From Diorhabda sublineata (lineage: Eukaryota > Arthropoda > Insecta > Coleoptera > Chrysomelidae), in contig NC_079483.1 in NCBI RefSeq assembly GCF_026230105.1, positions 2,349,312 through 2,413,311 of the forward strand: DNA of 64,000 nt, in the 5' to 3' direction. The notes below the pieces were generated by a model. That model saw only the letters and a program-made list of their open reading frames with translations, did not search any database and was not told the origin of the DNA. Each line of letters begins with the position of its first letter. Within the stretch, counting starts at the first letter, position 1. Of the stretch, positions 1-14,804 are shown piece by piece. The translations under genes were made by a program, and so were the position numbers.

Positions 1-3000
1 ATCTGACAAAGTTAGATGCAAACTCACTCGAATATATGAGAAATGTTGAAATTCGACTTCAAATAAGGAATATAGACATTGAAAATTTTCAATCAACACA
101 AAGTGACAGTCGACCTCAATGGGCTACAGTAGATGTTAATTGACGATATCCGACAAAGTTAGATGCAAACTCACTCGAATATATGAGAAATGTTGAAATT
201 CGACTTCAAATTAGGAAGATAGACATTGAAAATTTTCAATCAACATAAAGTGACAGTCGACCTCAATGGGCTTCAGTGGATGTTAGACGACTTATCTGAC
301 AAAGTAAGATGCAAACACACTCAAATATATGAGAAATGTTGAAACTCGACTTCAAATTAGGAAGATAGACATTGAAAATTTTCAATCAACACAAAGTGAC
401 AGTTGACCTCAATGGGCTTCAGTGGATGTTAGACGACTTATCTGACAAAGTTAGATGCAAACTCACTCGAATATATAAGAAATGTTGAAACTCGACTTCA
501 AATTAGGAAAATAGACTTTGAAAATTTTCAATCAACACAAAGTGACAGTCGACCTCAATGGGCTTCAGTGGATGTTAGACGACTTATCTGACGAAGTTAG
601 ATGCAAACTCACTCAAATATATGAGAAATGTTGAAATTCGACTTCAAATTAGGAAGATAGACTTTGAAAATTTTTAATCATTACTAAGTGACAGTTGACC
701 TCAATGGGCTTTAATGGATGTTAGTCGAATATATCTGACAAAGTTGGATGCAAACTCACTCAAATATATGAGAAATGTTGAAATTCGACTTCAAATTAGG
801 AAGATAGACTTTGAAAATTTTCAATCAACACAAAGTGACAGTCGACCTCAGAGGGCTTCAGTGGATGTTAATCGACGATATCTCACAAAGTTAGATGCAA
901 ACTCACTCAGATATATGAGGAATGTTGAAACTCGACTTCAAATTAGGAAGATAGACTTTGAAAATAATCAATCAACACAAAGTGACAGTCGACCTCAATG
1001 GGCTTCAGTGGATGTTAATTGACGATATCTGACAAAGTTAGATGCAAACTTACTCGAATATATGAGAAATGTTGAAATTCGACTTCAAATTAGGAAGATA
1101 GACATTGAAAATTTTCAATCAACACAAAGTGACAGTCGACATCAATGGTCTTCAGTGGATGTTAATTGACGATATCTGACAAAGTTAGATGCAAACTCAC
1201 TCGAATATATTATAAATGTTAAAACTCGACTTCAAATTAGGAAGATAGACATTGAAAATTTTCAATCAACACAAAGTGACAGTCGACCTCAATGGGCTTC
1301 AGTGGATGTTAATTGACGATATCTGACAAAGTTAGATGCAAACTCTTTCGAATATATTATAAATGTTGAAACTCGACTTAAAATTAGGAAGATAGACATT
1401 GAAAATTTTCAATCAACACAAAGTGACAGTCGACCTCAGAGGGCTTCAGTGGATGTTAATCGACGATATCTCACGAAGTTAGATGCAAACTCACTCAAAT
1501 ATATGAGAAATGTTGAAATTCGACTTCAAATTAGGAAGATAGACATTGAAAATTTTCAATCAACACAAAGTGACAGTCGACCTCAATGGGCTTCAGTGGA
1601 TGTTAATTGACGATATCCGACAAAGTTAGATGCAAACTCACTCGAATATATGAGAAATGTTGGAATTCTCACTCAAATATATGAGAAATGTTGAAACTCG
1701 ACTTCAAATTAGGAAGATAGACTTTGAAAATAATCAATCAACACAAAGTGACAGTCGACCTCAATGGGCTTCAGTGGATGTTAGACGACTTATCTGACAA
1801 AGTTAGATGCAAACACAATGGAATATATAAGAAATGTTGAAACTCGACTTCAAATTAGGAAGATAGACTTTGAAAATTTTCAATCAACACAAAGTGACAG
1901 TCGACCTCAATGGGCTTCAGTGTATGTTAGACGACTTATCTGACAAAGTTAGATGCAAACTCACTCAAATATAAGAGAAATGTTGAAATTCGACTTCAAA
2001 TTAGGAAGATAGACATTGAAAATTTTCAATCAACACAAAGTGACAGTCGACCTCAATGGGCTTCAGTGGATGTTAATTGACGATATCTGACAAAGTTAGA
2101 TGCAAACTCACTCGAATATATTATAAATGTTGAAACTAGACTTCAAATTAGGAAGATAGACTTTGAAAATTTTCAATCAACACAAAGTGACAGTCGACCT
2201 CAATGGGCTTCAGTGGATATTAATCGACGATATCTGACAAAGTTAGATGCAAACTCACTCAAATATATGAGAAATGCTGAAATTCGACTTCAAATTAGGA
2301 AGATAGATTTTGAAAATTTTCAATCAACACAAAGTGACAGTCGACCTCAGAGGGCTTCAGTGGATGTTGATCGACGATATCTCACAAAGTTAGATGCAAA
2401 CTCACTCGAATATATGAGAAATGTTGAAATTCGACTTCAAATTAGGAAGATAGACTTTGAAAATTTTCAATCAACACAAATTGACAGTTGACCTCAATGG
2501 GCTTCAATGGATGTTAGACGACTTATCTGACAAAGTAAGATGCAAACTCACTCAAATATATGAGAAATCTTGAAACTCGACTTCAAATTAGGAAGATAGA
2601 CTTTGAAAATAATCAATCAACACAAAGTGACAGTCGACCTCAATGGGCTTCAGTTGATGTTAATTGACGATATCTGACAAAGTTAGATGCAAACTCACTC
2701 GAATATATGAGAAATGTTGAAATTCGACTTCAAATTAGGAAGATAGACATTGAAAATTTTCAATCAACCCAAAGTGACAGTCGACATCAATGGGCTTCAG
2801 TGGATGTTAATTGACGATATCTGACAAAGTTAGATGCAAACTCACTCGAATATATTATGAATGTTGAAACTAGACTTCAAATTAGGAAGATAGACTTTGA
2901 AAATTTTCAATCAACACAAAGTGACAGTCGACCTCAATGGGCTTCAGTGGATATTAATCGACGATATCTGACAAAGTTAGATGCAAACTCACTCAAATAT

Positions 3001-6000
3001 ATGAGAAATGTTGAAATTCGACTTCAAATTAGGAAGATAGATTTTGAAAATTTTCAATCAACACAAAGTGACAGTCGACCTCAGAGGGCTTCAGTGGATG
3101 TTAATCGACGATATCTCACAAAGTTAGATGCAAACTCACTCGAATATATGAGAAATGTTGAAATTCGACTTCAAATTAGGAAGATAGACATTGAAAATTT
3201 TCAATCAACACAAAGTGACAGTCGACCTCAATGGGCTTCAGTGGATGTTAGACGACTTATCTGACAAAGTAAGATGCAAACTCACTCAAATATATGAGAA
3301 ATCTTGAAACTCGACTTCAAATTAGGAAGATAGACATTGAAAATTTTCAATCAACACAAAGTGACAGTCGACATCAATGGGCTTCAGTGGATGTTAATTG
3401 ACGATATCCGACAAAGTTAGATGCAAACTCACTCGAATATATGAGAAATGTTGGAATTCTCACTCAAATATATGAGAAATGTTGAAACTCGACTTCAAAT
3501 TAGGAAGATAGACTTTGAAAATAATCAATCAACACAAAGTGACAGTCGACCTCAATGGGCTTCAGTGGATGTAGGACGACTTATCTGACAAAGTTAGATG
3601 CAAACTCAATGGAATATATAAGAAATGTTGAAACTCGACTTCAAATTAGGAAGATAGACTTTGAAAATTTTCAATCAACACAAAGTGACAGTCGACCTCA
3701 ATGGGCTTCAGTGGATGTTAGACGACTTATCTGACAAAGTTGGATGCAAACTCACTCAAATATATGAGAAATGTTGAAATTCGACTTCAAATTAGGAAGA
3801 TAGACATTGAAAATTTTCAATCAACACAAAGTGACAGTCGACCTCAATGGGCTTCAGTGGATGTTAATTGACGATATCTGTCAAAGTTAGATGCAAACTC
3901 ACTCGAATATATGAGAAATGTTGGAATTCGACTTTAAATTAGGAAGATAGATTTTGAAAATTTTCAATCAACACAAAGTGACAGTCGACCTCAGAGGGCT
4001 TCAGTGGATGTTAATCGACGATATCTCACAAAGTTAGATGCAAACTCACTCGAATATATGAGAAATGTTGAAATTCGACTTCAAATTAGGAAGATAGACA
4101 TTGAAAATTTTCAATCAACACAAAGTGACAGTCGACCTCAATGGGCTTCAGTGGATGTTAGACGACTTATCTGACAAAGTTAGATGCAAACTCACTCGAA
4201 TATATTATAAATGTTGAAACTAGACTTCAAATTAGGAAGATAGACTTTGAAAATTTTCAATCAACACAAAGTGACAGTCGACCTCAATGGGCTTCAGTGG
4301 ATATTAATCGACGATATCTGACAAAGTTAGATGCAAACTCACTCAAATATATGAGAAATGTTGAAATTCGACTTCAAATTAGGAAGATAGATTTTGAAAA
4401 TTTTCAATCAACACAAAGTGACAGTCGACCTCAGAGGGCTTCAGTGGATGTTAATCGACGATATCTCACAAAGTTAGATGCAAACTCACTCGAATATATG
4501 AGAAATTTTGAAATTCGACTTCAAATTAGGAAGATAGACATTGAAAATTTTCAATCAACACAAAGTGACAGTCGACCTCAATGGGCTTCAGTGGATGTTA
4601 GACGACTTATCTGACAAAGTAAGATGCAAACTCACTCAAATATATGAGAAATCTTGAAACTCGACTTCAAATTAGGAAGATAGACTTTGAAAATAATCAA
4701 TCAACACAAAGTGACAGTCGACCTCAATGGGCTTCAGTGGATGTTAATTGACGATATCTGACAAAGTTAGATGCAAACTCACTCGAATATATGAGAAATG
4801 TTGAAATTCGACTTCAAATTAGGAAGATAGACATTGAAAATTTTCAATCAACACAAAGTGACAGTCGACATCAATGGGCTTCAGTGGATGTTAATTGACG
4901 ATATCTGACAAAGTTAGATGCAAACTCACTCGAATATATTATAAATGTTAAAACTCGACTTCAAATTAGGAAGATAGACATTGAAAATTTTCAATCAACA
5001 CAAAGTGACAGTCGACCTCAATGGGCTTCAGTGGATGTTAATTGACGATATCTGACAAAGTTAGATGCAAACTCACTCGAATATATGAGAAATGTTGAAA
5101 TTCGACTTCAAATTAGGAAGATAGACATTGAAAATTTTCAATCAACACAAAGTGACAGTCGACCTCAGAGGGCTTCAGTGGATGTTAATCGACGATATCT
5201 CACAAAGTTAGATGTAAACTCACTCAAATATATGGGAAATGTTGAAATTCGACTTCAAATTAGGAAGATAGACATTGAAAATTTTCAATCAACACAAAGT
5301 GACAGTCGATCTCAATGGGCTTCAGTGGATGTTAATTGACGATATCCGACAAAGTTAGATGCAAACTCACTCGAATATATGAGAAATGTTGGAATTCTCA
5401 CTCAAATATATGAGAAATGTTGAAACTCGACTTCAAATTAGGAAGATAGACTTTGAAAATAATCAATCAACACAAAGTGACAGTCGACCTCAATGGGCTT
5501 CAGTAGATGTTAGACGACTTATCTGACAAAGTTAGATGCAAACTCAATGGAATATATAAGAAATGTTGAAACTCGACTTCAAATTAGGAAGATAGACTTT
5601 GAAAATTTTCAATCAACACAAAGTGACAGTCGACCTCAATGGGCTTCAGTGGATGTTAGACGACTTATCTGACAAAGTTAGTTGCAAACTCACTCAAATA
5701 TATGAGAAATGTTGAAATTCGACTTCAAATTAGGAAGATAGACATTGAAAATTTTCAATCAACACAAAGTGACAGTCGACCTCAATGGGCTTCAGTGGAT
5801 GTTAATTGACGATATCTGACAAAGTTAGATGCAAACTCACTCGAATATATGAGAAATGTTGGAATTCGACTTTAAATTAGGAAGATAGATTTTGAAAATT
5901 TTCAATCAACACAAAGTGACAGTCGACCTCAGAGGGCTTCAGTGGATGTTAATCGACGATATCTCACAAAGTTAGATGCAAACTCACTCGAATATATGAG

Positions 6001-9000
6001 AAATGTTGAAATTCGACTTCAAATTAGGAAGATAGACATTGAAAATTTTCAATCAACACAAAGTGACAGTCGACCTCAATGGGCTTCAGTGGATGTTAGA
6101 CGACTTATCTGACAAAGTTAGATGCAAACTCACTCAAATATATGAGAAATGTTGAAACTCGACTTCAAATTAGGAAGATAGACTTTGAAAATTTTCAATC
6201 AACACAAAGTGACAGTCGACCTCAATGGGCTTCAGTGGATGTTAGACGACTTATCTGACAAAGTTAGATGCAAACTCACTCAAATATATGAGAAATGTTG
6301 AAATTCGACTTCAAATTAGGAAGATAGACATTGAAAATTTTCAATCAACACAAAGTGACAGTCGACCTCAATGGGCTTCAGTGGATGTTAATTGACGATA
6401 TCTGACAAAGTTAGATGCAAACTCACTCGAATATATTATAAATGTTGAAACTAGACTTCAAATTAGGAAGATAGACTTTGAAAATTTTCAATCAACACAA
6501 AGTGACAGTCGACCTCAGAGGGCTTCAGTGGATGTTAATCGACGATATCTCACAAAGTTAGATGCAAACTCACTCAAATATATGGGAAATGTTGAAATTC
6601 GACTTCAAATTAGGAAGATAGACATTGAAAATTTTCAATCAACACAAAGTGACAGTCGACATCAATGGGCTTCAGTGGATGTTAATTGACGATATCCGAC
6701 AAAGTTAGATGCAAACTCACTCGAATATATGAGAAATGTTGGAATTCTCACTCAAATATATGAGAAATGTTGAAACTCGACTTCAAATTAGGAAGATAGA
6801 CTTTGAAAATAATCAATCAACACAAAGTGACAGTCGACCTCAATGGGCTTCAGTGGATGTTAGACGACTTATCTGACAAAGTTAGATGCAAACTCAATGG
6901 AATATATAAGAAATGTTGAAACTCGACTTCAAATTAGGAAGATAGACTTTGAAAATTTTCAATCAACACAAAATGACAGTCGACCTCAATGGGCTTCAGT
7001 GGATGTTAGACGACTTATCTGACAAAGTAAGATGCAAACTCACTCAAATATATGAGAAATGTTGAAATTCGACTTCAAATTAGGAAGATAGACATTGAAA
7101 ATTTTCAATCAACACAAAGTGACAGTCGACCTCAATGGGCTTCAGTGGATGTTAGACGACTTATCTGACAAAGTTAGATGCAAACTCACTCGAATATATT
7201 ATAAATGTTGAAACTAGACTTCAAATTAGGAAGATAGACTTTGAAAATTTTCAATCAACACAAAGTGACAGTCGACCTCAATGGGCTTCAGTGGATATTA
7301 ATCGACGATATCTGACAAAGTTAGATGCAAACTCACTCAAATATATGAGAAATGTTGAAATTCGACTTCAAATTAGGAAGATAGATTTTGAAAATTTTCA
7401 ATCAACACAAAGTGACAGTCGACCTCAGAGGGCTTCAGTGGATGTTAATCGACGATATCTCACAAAGTTAGATGCAAACTCACTCGAATATATGAGAAAT
7501 GTTGAAATTCGACTTCAAATTAGGAAGATAGACATTGAAAATTTTCAATCAACACAAAGTGACAGTCGACATCAATGGGCTTCAGTGGATGTTAATTGAC
7601 GATATCTGACAAAGTTAGATGCAAACTCACTCGAATATATTATAAATGTTAAAACTCGACTTCAAATTAGGAAGATAGACATTGAAAATTTTCAATCAAC
7701 ACAAAGTGACAGTCGACCTCAATGGGCTTCAGTGGATGTTAATTGACGATATCTGACAAAGTTAGATGCAAACTCACTCGAATATATGAGAAATGTTGAA
7801 ATTCGACTTCAAATTAGGAAGATAGACATTGAAAATTTTCAATCAACACAAAGTGACAGTCGACCTCAATGGGCTTCAGTGGATGTTAATTGACGATATC
7901 TGACAAAGTTAGATGCAAACTCTTTCGAATATATTATAAATGTTGAAACTCGACTTCAAATTAGGAAGATAGACATTGAAAATTTTCAATCAACACAAAG
8001 TGACAGTCGACCTCAGAGGGCTTCAGTGGATGTTAATCGACGATATCTCACAAAGTTAGATGCAAACTCACTCAAATATATGGGAAATGTTGAAATTCGA
8101 CTTCAAATTAGGAAGATAGACATTGAAAATTTTCAATCAACACAAAGTGACAGTCGACCTCAATGGGCTTCAGTGGATGTTAATTGACGATATCCGACAA
8201 AGATAGATGCAAACTCACTCGAATATATGAGAAATGTTGGAATTCTCACTCAAATATATGAGAAATGTTGAAACTCGACTTCAAATTAGGAAGATAGACT
8301 TTGAAAATAATCAATCAACACAAAGTGACAGTCGACCTCAATGGGCTTCAGTAGATGTTAGACGACTTATCTGACAAAGTTAGATGCAATCTCAATGGAA
8401 TATATAAGAAATGTTGAAACTCGACTTCAAATTAGGAAGATAGACTTTGAAAATTTTCAATCAACACAAAGTGACAGTCGACCTCAATGGACTTCAGTGG
8501 ATGTTAGACGACTTATCTGACAAAGTTAGATGCAAACTCACTCAAATATATGAGAAATGTTGAAATTCGACTTCAAATTAGGAAGATAGACATTGAAAAT
8601 TTTCAATCAACACAAAGTGACAGTCGACCTCAATGGGCTTCAGTGGATGTTAATTGACGATATCTGACAAAGTTAGATGCAAACTCACTCGAATATATGA
8701 GAAATGTTGGAATTCGACTTTAAATTAGGAAGATAGATTTTGAAAATTTTCAATCAACACAAAGTGACAGTCGACCTCAGAGGGCTTCAGTGGATGTTAA
8801 TCGACGATATCTCACAAAGTTAGATGCAAACTCACTCGAATATATGAGAAATGTTGAAATTCGACTTCAAATTAGGAAGATAGACATTGAAAATTTTCAA
8901 TCAACACAAAGTGACAGTCGACCTCAATGGGCTTCAGTGGATGTTAGACGACTTATCTGACAAAGTTAGACGCAAACTCACTCAAATATATGAGAAATGT

Positions 9001-11580
9001 TGAAACTCGACTTCAAATTAGGAAGATAGACTTTGAAAATTTTCAATCAACACAAAGTGACAGTCGACCTCAGAGGGCTTCAGTGGATGTTAGACGACTT
9101 ATCTGACAAAGTAAGATGCAAACTCACTCAAATATATGAGAAATCTTGAAACTCGACTTCAAATTAGGAAGATAGACTTTGAAAATAATCAATCAACACA
9201 AAGTGACAGTCGACCTCAATGGGCTTCAGTGGATGTTAATTGACGATATCTGACAAAGTTAGATGCAAACTCACTCGAATATATTATAAATGTTAAAACT
9301 CGACTTCAAATTAGGAAGATAGACATTGAAAATTTTCAATCAACACAAAGTGACAGTCGACATCAATGGGCTTCAGTGGATGTTAATTGACGATATCTGA
9401 CAAAGTTAGATGCAAACTCACTCGAATATATTATAAATGTTAAAACTCGACTCCAAATTAGGAAGATAGACATTGAAAATTTTCAATCAACACAAAGTGA
9501 CAGTCGACCTCAATGGGCTTCAGTGGATGTTAGACGACTTATCTGACAAAGTAAGATGCAAACTCACTCAAATATATGAGAAATCTTGAAACTCGACTTC
9601 AAATTAGGAAGATAGACTTTGAAAATAATCAATCAACACAAAGTGACAGTCGACCTCAATGGGCTTCAGTGGATGTTAATTGACGATATCTGACAAAGTT
9701 AGATGCAAACTCACTCGAATATATTATAAATGTTAAAACTCGACTTCAAATTAGGAAGATAGACATTGAAAATTTTCAATCAACACAAAGTGACAGTCGA
9801 CATCAATGGGCTTCAGTGGATGTTAATTGACGATATCTGACAAAGTTAGATGCAAACTCACTCGAATATATGAGAAATGTTGAAATTCGACTTCAAATTA
9901 GGAAGATAGACATTGAAAATTTTCAATCAACACAAAGTGACAGTCGACATCAATGGGCTTCAGTGGATGTTAATTGACGATATCTGACAAAGTTAGATGC
10001 AAACTCACTCGAATATATTATAAATGTTAAAACTTGACTTCAAATTAGGAAGATAGACATTGAAAATTTTCAATCAACACAAAGTGACAGTCGACATCAA
10101 TGGGCTTCAGTGGATGTTAATTGACGATATCTGACAAAGTTAGATGCAAACTCACTCGAATATATTATAAATGTTAAAACTCGACTCCAAATTAGGAAGA
10201 TAGACATTGAAAATTTTCAATCAACACAAAGTGACAGTCGACCTCAATGGGCTTCAGTGGATGTTAGACGACTTATCTGACAAAGTAAGATGCAAACTCA
10301 CTCAAATATATGAGAAATCTTGAAACTCGACTTCAAATTAGGAAGATAGACTTTGAAAATAATCAATCAACACAAAGTGACAGTCGACCTCAATGGGCTT
10401 CAGTGGATGTTAATTGACGATATCTGACAAAGTTAGATGCAAACTCACTCGAATATATTATAAATGTTAAAACTCGACTTCAAATTAGGAAGATAGACAT
10501 TGAAAATTTTCAATCAACACAAAGTGACAGTCGACATCAATGGGCTTCAGTGGATGTTAATTGACGATATCTGACAAAGTTAGATGCAAACTCACTCGAA
10601 TATATGAGAAATGTTGAAATTCGACTTCAAATTAGAAAGATAGACATTGAAAATTTTCAATCAACACAAAGTGACAGTCGACATCAATGGGCTTCAGTGG
10701 ATGTTAATTGACGATATCTGACAAAGTTAGATGCAAACTCACTCGAATATATCATAAATGTTAAAACTCGACTTCAAATTAGGAAGATAGACATTGAAAA
10801 TTTTCAATCAACACAAAGTGACAGTCGACCTCAATGGGCTTCAGTGGATGTTAGACGACTTATCTGACAAAGTTAGATGCAAACTCAATGGAATATATAA
10901 GAAATGTTGAAACTCGACTTCAAATTAGGAAGATAGACTTTGAAAATTTTCAATCAACACAAAGTGACAGTCGACCTCAATGGGCTTCAGTGGATGTTAG
11001 ACGACTTATCTGACAAAGTTAGATGCAAACTCACTCAAATATATGAGAAATGTTGAAATTCGACTTCAAATTAGGAAGATAGACATTGAAAATTTTCAAT
11101 CAACACAAAGTGACAGTCGACCTCAATGGGCTTCAGTGGATGTTAATTGACGATATCTGACAAAGTTAGATGCAAACTCACTCGAATATATTATAAATGT
11201 TGAAACTCGACTTCAAATTAGGAAGATAGACTTTGAAAATTTTCAATCAACACAAAGTGACAGTCGACCTCAGAGGGCTTCAGTGGATGTTAATCGACGA
11301 TAACCGACAAAGTTAGATGCAAACTCACTCGAATATATGAGAAATGTTGAAATTCGACTTCAAATTAGGAAGATAGACATTGAAAATTTTCAATCAACAC
11401 AAAGTGACAGTCGACCTCAATGGGCTTCATTGGATGTTAGACGACTTATCTGACAAAGTAAGATGCAAACTCAGTCAAATATATGAGAAATCTTGAAACT
11501 CGACTTCAAATTAGGAAGATAGACTTTGAAAATAATCAATCAACACAAAGTGACAGTCGACCTCAATGGGCTTCAGTGGA
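1..11580 (+). repeat. Block of loosely ordered higher-order repeats (5- to 13-mers)
   Basis: Marker monomers with the 31-bp duplication occur at 1,663, 3,454, 5,392, 6,742 and 8,240, so spacings are 1,791, 1,938, 1,350 and 1,498 bp. These differ by about one or a few monomers, as expected from unequal exchange. Each marker is followed about one monomer later by a copy with the start CTCAATGGAATATATAAG (or a one-base variant), near 1,813, 3,603, 5,541, 6,891 and 8,390. The segments after 3,454, 5,392 and 8,240 are closely similar for about 700 bp. No gene is present. Confidence 0.8.
9581..10820 (+). repeat. 734-bp (5-mer) higher-order repeat, about 1.7 copies
   Basis: The marker GAGAAATCTTGAAACTCG recurs at about 9,141, 9,581 and 10,315. 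The 734-bp step from 9,581 to 10,315 is five monomers. The second copy follows the first closely until about 10,820, where the CATCAATGGG variant of the first copy is replaced by CTCAATGGG and the order changes. Monomers with ATATTATAAATGTTAAAAC are typical of this block. Confidence 0.75.
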
Positions 11581-13525
11581 TGTTAGACGACTTATCTGAC
11601 AAAGTTAGATGCAAACTCACTCAAATATATGAGAAATGTTGAAATTCGACTTCAAATTAAGAAGATAGACATTGAAAATTTTCAATCAACACAAAGTGAC
11701 AGTCGACCTCAATGGGCTTCAGTGGACGTTAATTGACGATATCTGACAAAGTTAGATGAAAACTCACTCGAATATATTATAAATGTTGAAACTCGACTTC
11801 AAATTAGGAAGATAGACTTTGAAAATTTTCAATCAACACAAAGTGACAGTCGATCTCAATGGGCTTCATTGGATATTAATCGACGATATCTGACAAAGTT
11901 AGATGCAAACTCACTCAAATATATGAGAAATGTTGAAATTCGACTTCAAATTAGGAAGATAGATTTTGAAAATTTTCAATCAACACAAAGTGACAGTCGA
12001 CCTCAGAGGGCTTCAGTGGATGTTAATCGACGATATCTCACAAAGTTAGATGCAAACTCACTCAAATATATGAAAAATGTTGAAATTCGACTTCAAATAA
12101 GGAAGATAGACATTGAAAATTTTCAATCAACACAAAGTGACAGTCGACCACAATGGGCTTCAGTGGATGTTATTTGACGATATCCGACAAAGTTAGATGC
12201 AAACTCACTCGAATATATGAGAAATGTTGAAATTCGACTTCAAATTAGGAAGATAGACATTGAAAATTTTCAATCAACACAAAGTGACAGTCGACCACAA
12301 TGGGCTTCAGTGGATGTTAGACGACTTATCTGACAAAGTAAGATGCAAACTCACTCAAATATATGAGAAATCTTGAAACTCGACTTCAAATTAGGAAGAT
12401 AGACTTTGAAAATAATCAATCAACACAAAGTGACAGTCGACCTCAATGGGCTTCAGTGGATGTTAAACGACTTATCTGACAAAGTTAGATGCAAACTCAC
12501 TCGAATATATAAGAAATGTTGAAACTCGACTTCAAATTTGGAAGATAGACTTTGAAAATTTTCAGACAACACAAAGTGACAGTCGACCTCAATGGGCTTC
12601 AGTGGATGTTAGACGACTTATCTGACAAAGTTAGATGCAAACTCACTCAAATATATGAGAAATGTTGGAATTCGACTTCAAATTAGGAAGATAGACTTTG
12701 AAAATTTTTAATCATTACTAAGTGACAGTTGACCTCAATGGGCTTTAATGGATGTTAGTCGAATATATCTGACAAAGTTGGATGCAAACTCACTCAAATA
12801 TATGGGAAATGTTGAAATTCGACTTCAAATTAGGAAGATAGACTTTGAAAATTTTCAATCAACACAAAGTGACAGTCGACCTCAGAGGGCTTCAGTGGAT
12901 GTTAATCGACGATATCTCACAAAGTTAGATGCAAACTCACTCAGATATATAAGGAATGTTGAAATTCGACTTCAAATTAGGAAGATAGACTTTGAAAATT
13001 TTCAATCAACACAAAGTGACAGTCGACCTCAGAGGGCTTCAGTGGATGTTAATCGACGATATCTCACAAAGTTAGATGCAAACTCACTCAAATATATGAG
13101 AAATGTTGAAATTCGACTTCAAATTAGGAAGATAGACATTGAAAATTTTCAATCAACACAAAGTGACAGTCGACCTCAATGGGCTTCAGTGGATGTTAAT
13201 TGACGATATCTGAAAAAGTTAGATGCAAACTCACTCGAATATATTATAAATGTTGAAACTCGACTTCAAATTAGGAAGATAGACTTTGAAAATTTTCAAT
13301 CAACACTTAGTGACAGTCGACCTCAATGGGCTTCAGTGGATGTTAATCGACGATATCTGACAAAGTTAGATGCAAACTCACTCAAATATATGAGAAATGT
13401 TGAAATTCGACTTCAAATTAGGAAGATAGACTTTGAAAATTTTCAATCCACACAAAGTGACAGTCGACCTCAGAGGGCTTCAGTGGATGTTAATCGACGA
13501 TATCTCACAAAGTTAGATGCAAACT
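11580..13525 (+). repeat. Duplicated block, copy 1 (partner 24,347-26,292)
   Basis: About 13 monomers here match 24,347-26,292 in the same order at a constant offset of 12,767 bp, with only scattered base changes (for example TCCACAC near 13,447). The block includes the divergent marker monomer and a copy with TTTTCAGACAACAC. Similar but rearranged versions lie at 18,480-20,000 and 20,540-22,400. Boundaries were placed where the two sequences stop agreeing and are good to about one monomer. Confidence 0.8.
12630..12776 (+). repeat. Divergent marker monomer (TTTTTAATCATTACTAAG type)
   Basis: This 147-bp copy differs from its neighbours at several linked sites: TTTTTAATCATTACTAAG replaces the usual TTTTCAATCAACACAAAG, GTTGACC replaces GTCGACC, GGGCTTTAATGG replaces GGGCTTCAGTGG, and the junction is TTAGTCGAATATATCTGAC, followed by GTTGGATGC. 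The same haplotype, or close derivatives, occurs near 671, 12,705, 16,964, 19,605, 21,511, 25,472, 27,087, 29,874, 30,900, 33,393, 49,568, 50,156, 58,214, 60,412 and 62,610. It is the best landmark for higher-order periods. Copies near 58,214, 60,412 and 62,610 read TAATAATTACTAAG, a local sub-variant. Confidence 0.92.
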
Positions 13526-14804
13526 CACTCAAATATATGAGAAATGTTGAAATTCGACTTCAAATAAGGAAGATAGACATTGAAAATTTTCAATCAACAC
13601 AAAGTGACAGTCGACCACAATGGGCTTCAGTGGATGTTAATTGACGATATCCGACAAAGTTAGATGCAAACTCACTCGAATATATTATAAATGTTGAAAC
13701 TCGACTTCAAATTAGGAAGATAGACTTTGAAAATTTTCAATCAACACAAAGTGACAGTCGACCTCAATGGGCTTCAGTGGATATTAATCGACGATATCTG
13801 ACAAAGTTAGATGCAAACTCACTCAAATATATGAGAAATGTTGAAATTCGACTTCAAATTAGGAAGATAGATTTTGAAAATTTTCAATCAACACAAAGTG
13901 ACAGTCGACCTCAGAGGGCTTCAGTGGATATTAATCGACGATATCTCACAAAGTTAGATGCAAACTCACTCGAATATATGAGAAATGTTGAAATTCGACT
14001 TCAAATTAGGAAGATAGACATTGAAAATTTTCAATCAACACAAAGTGACAGTCGACCTCAATGGGCTTCAGTGGATGTTAGACGACTTATCTGACAAAGT
14101 AAGATGCAAACTCACTCAAATATATGAGAAATCTTGAAACTCGACTTCAAATTAGGAAGATAGACTTTGAAAATAATCAATCAACACAAAGTGACAGTCG
14201 ACCTCAATGGGCTTCAGTGGATGTTAGACGACGATATCTCACAAAGTTAGATGCAAACTCACTCAAATATATGAGAAATGTTGAAATTCGACTTCAAATA
14301 AGGAAGATAGACATTGAAAATTTTCAATCAACACAAAGTGACAGTCGACCACAATGGGCTTCAGTGGATGTTAATTGACGATATCCGACAAAGTTAGATG
14401 CAAACTCACTCGAATATATTATAAATGTTGAAACTCGACTTCAAATTAGGAAGATAGACTTTGAAAATAATCAATCAACACAAAGTGACAGTCGACCTCA
14501 ATGGGCTTCAGTGGATGTTAATCGACGATATCTCACAAAGTTAGATGCAAACTCACTCAAATATATGAGAAATGTTGAAATTCGACTTCAAATAAGGAAG
14601 ATAGACATTGAAAATTTTCAATCAACACAAAGTGACAGTCGACCACAATGGGCTTCAGTGGATGTTAATTGACGATATCCGACAAAGTTAGATGCAAACT
14701 CACTCGAATATATTATAAATGTTGAAACTCGACTTCAAATTAGGAAGATAGACTTTGAAAATTTTCAATCAACACAAAGTGACAGTCGACCTCAATGGGC
14801 TTCA

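Noticed and set aside
1660..1700. Short insertion element at GGAATTCTCACTC
   Set aside because: The extra 31 bases are a copy of the adjacent monomer segment, so it is an internal tandem duplication rather than an insertion of foreign DNA.
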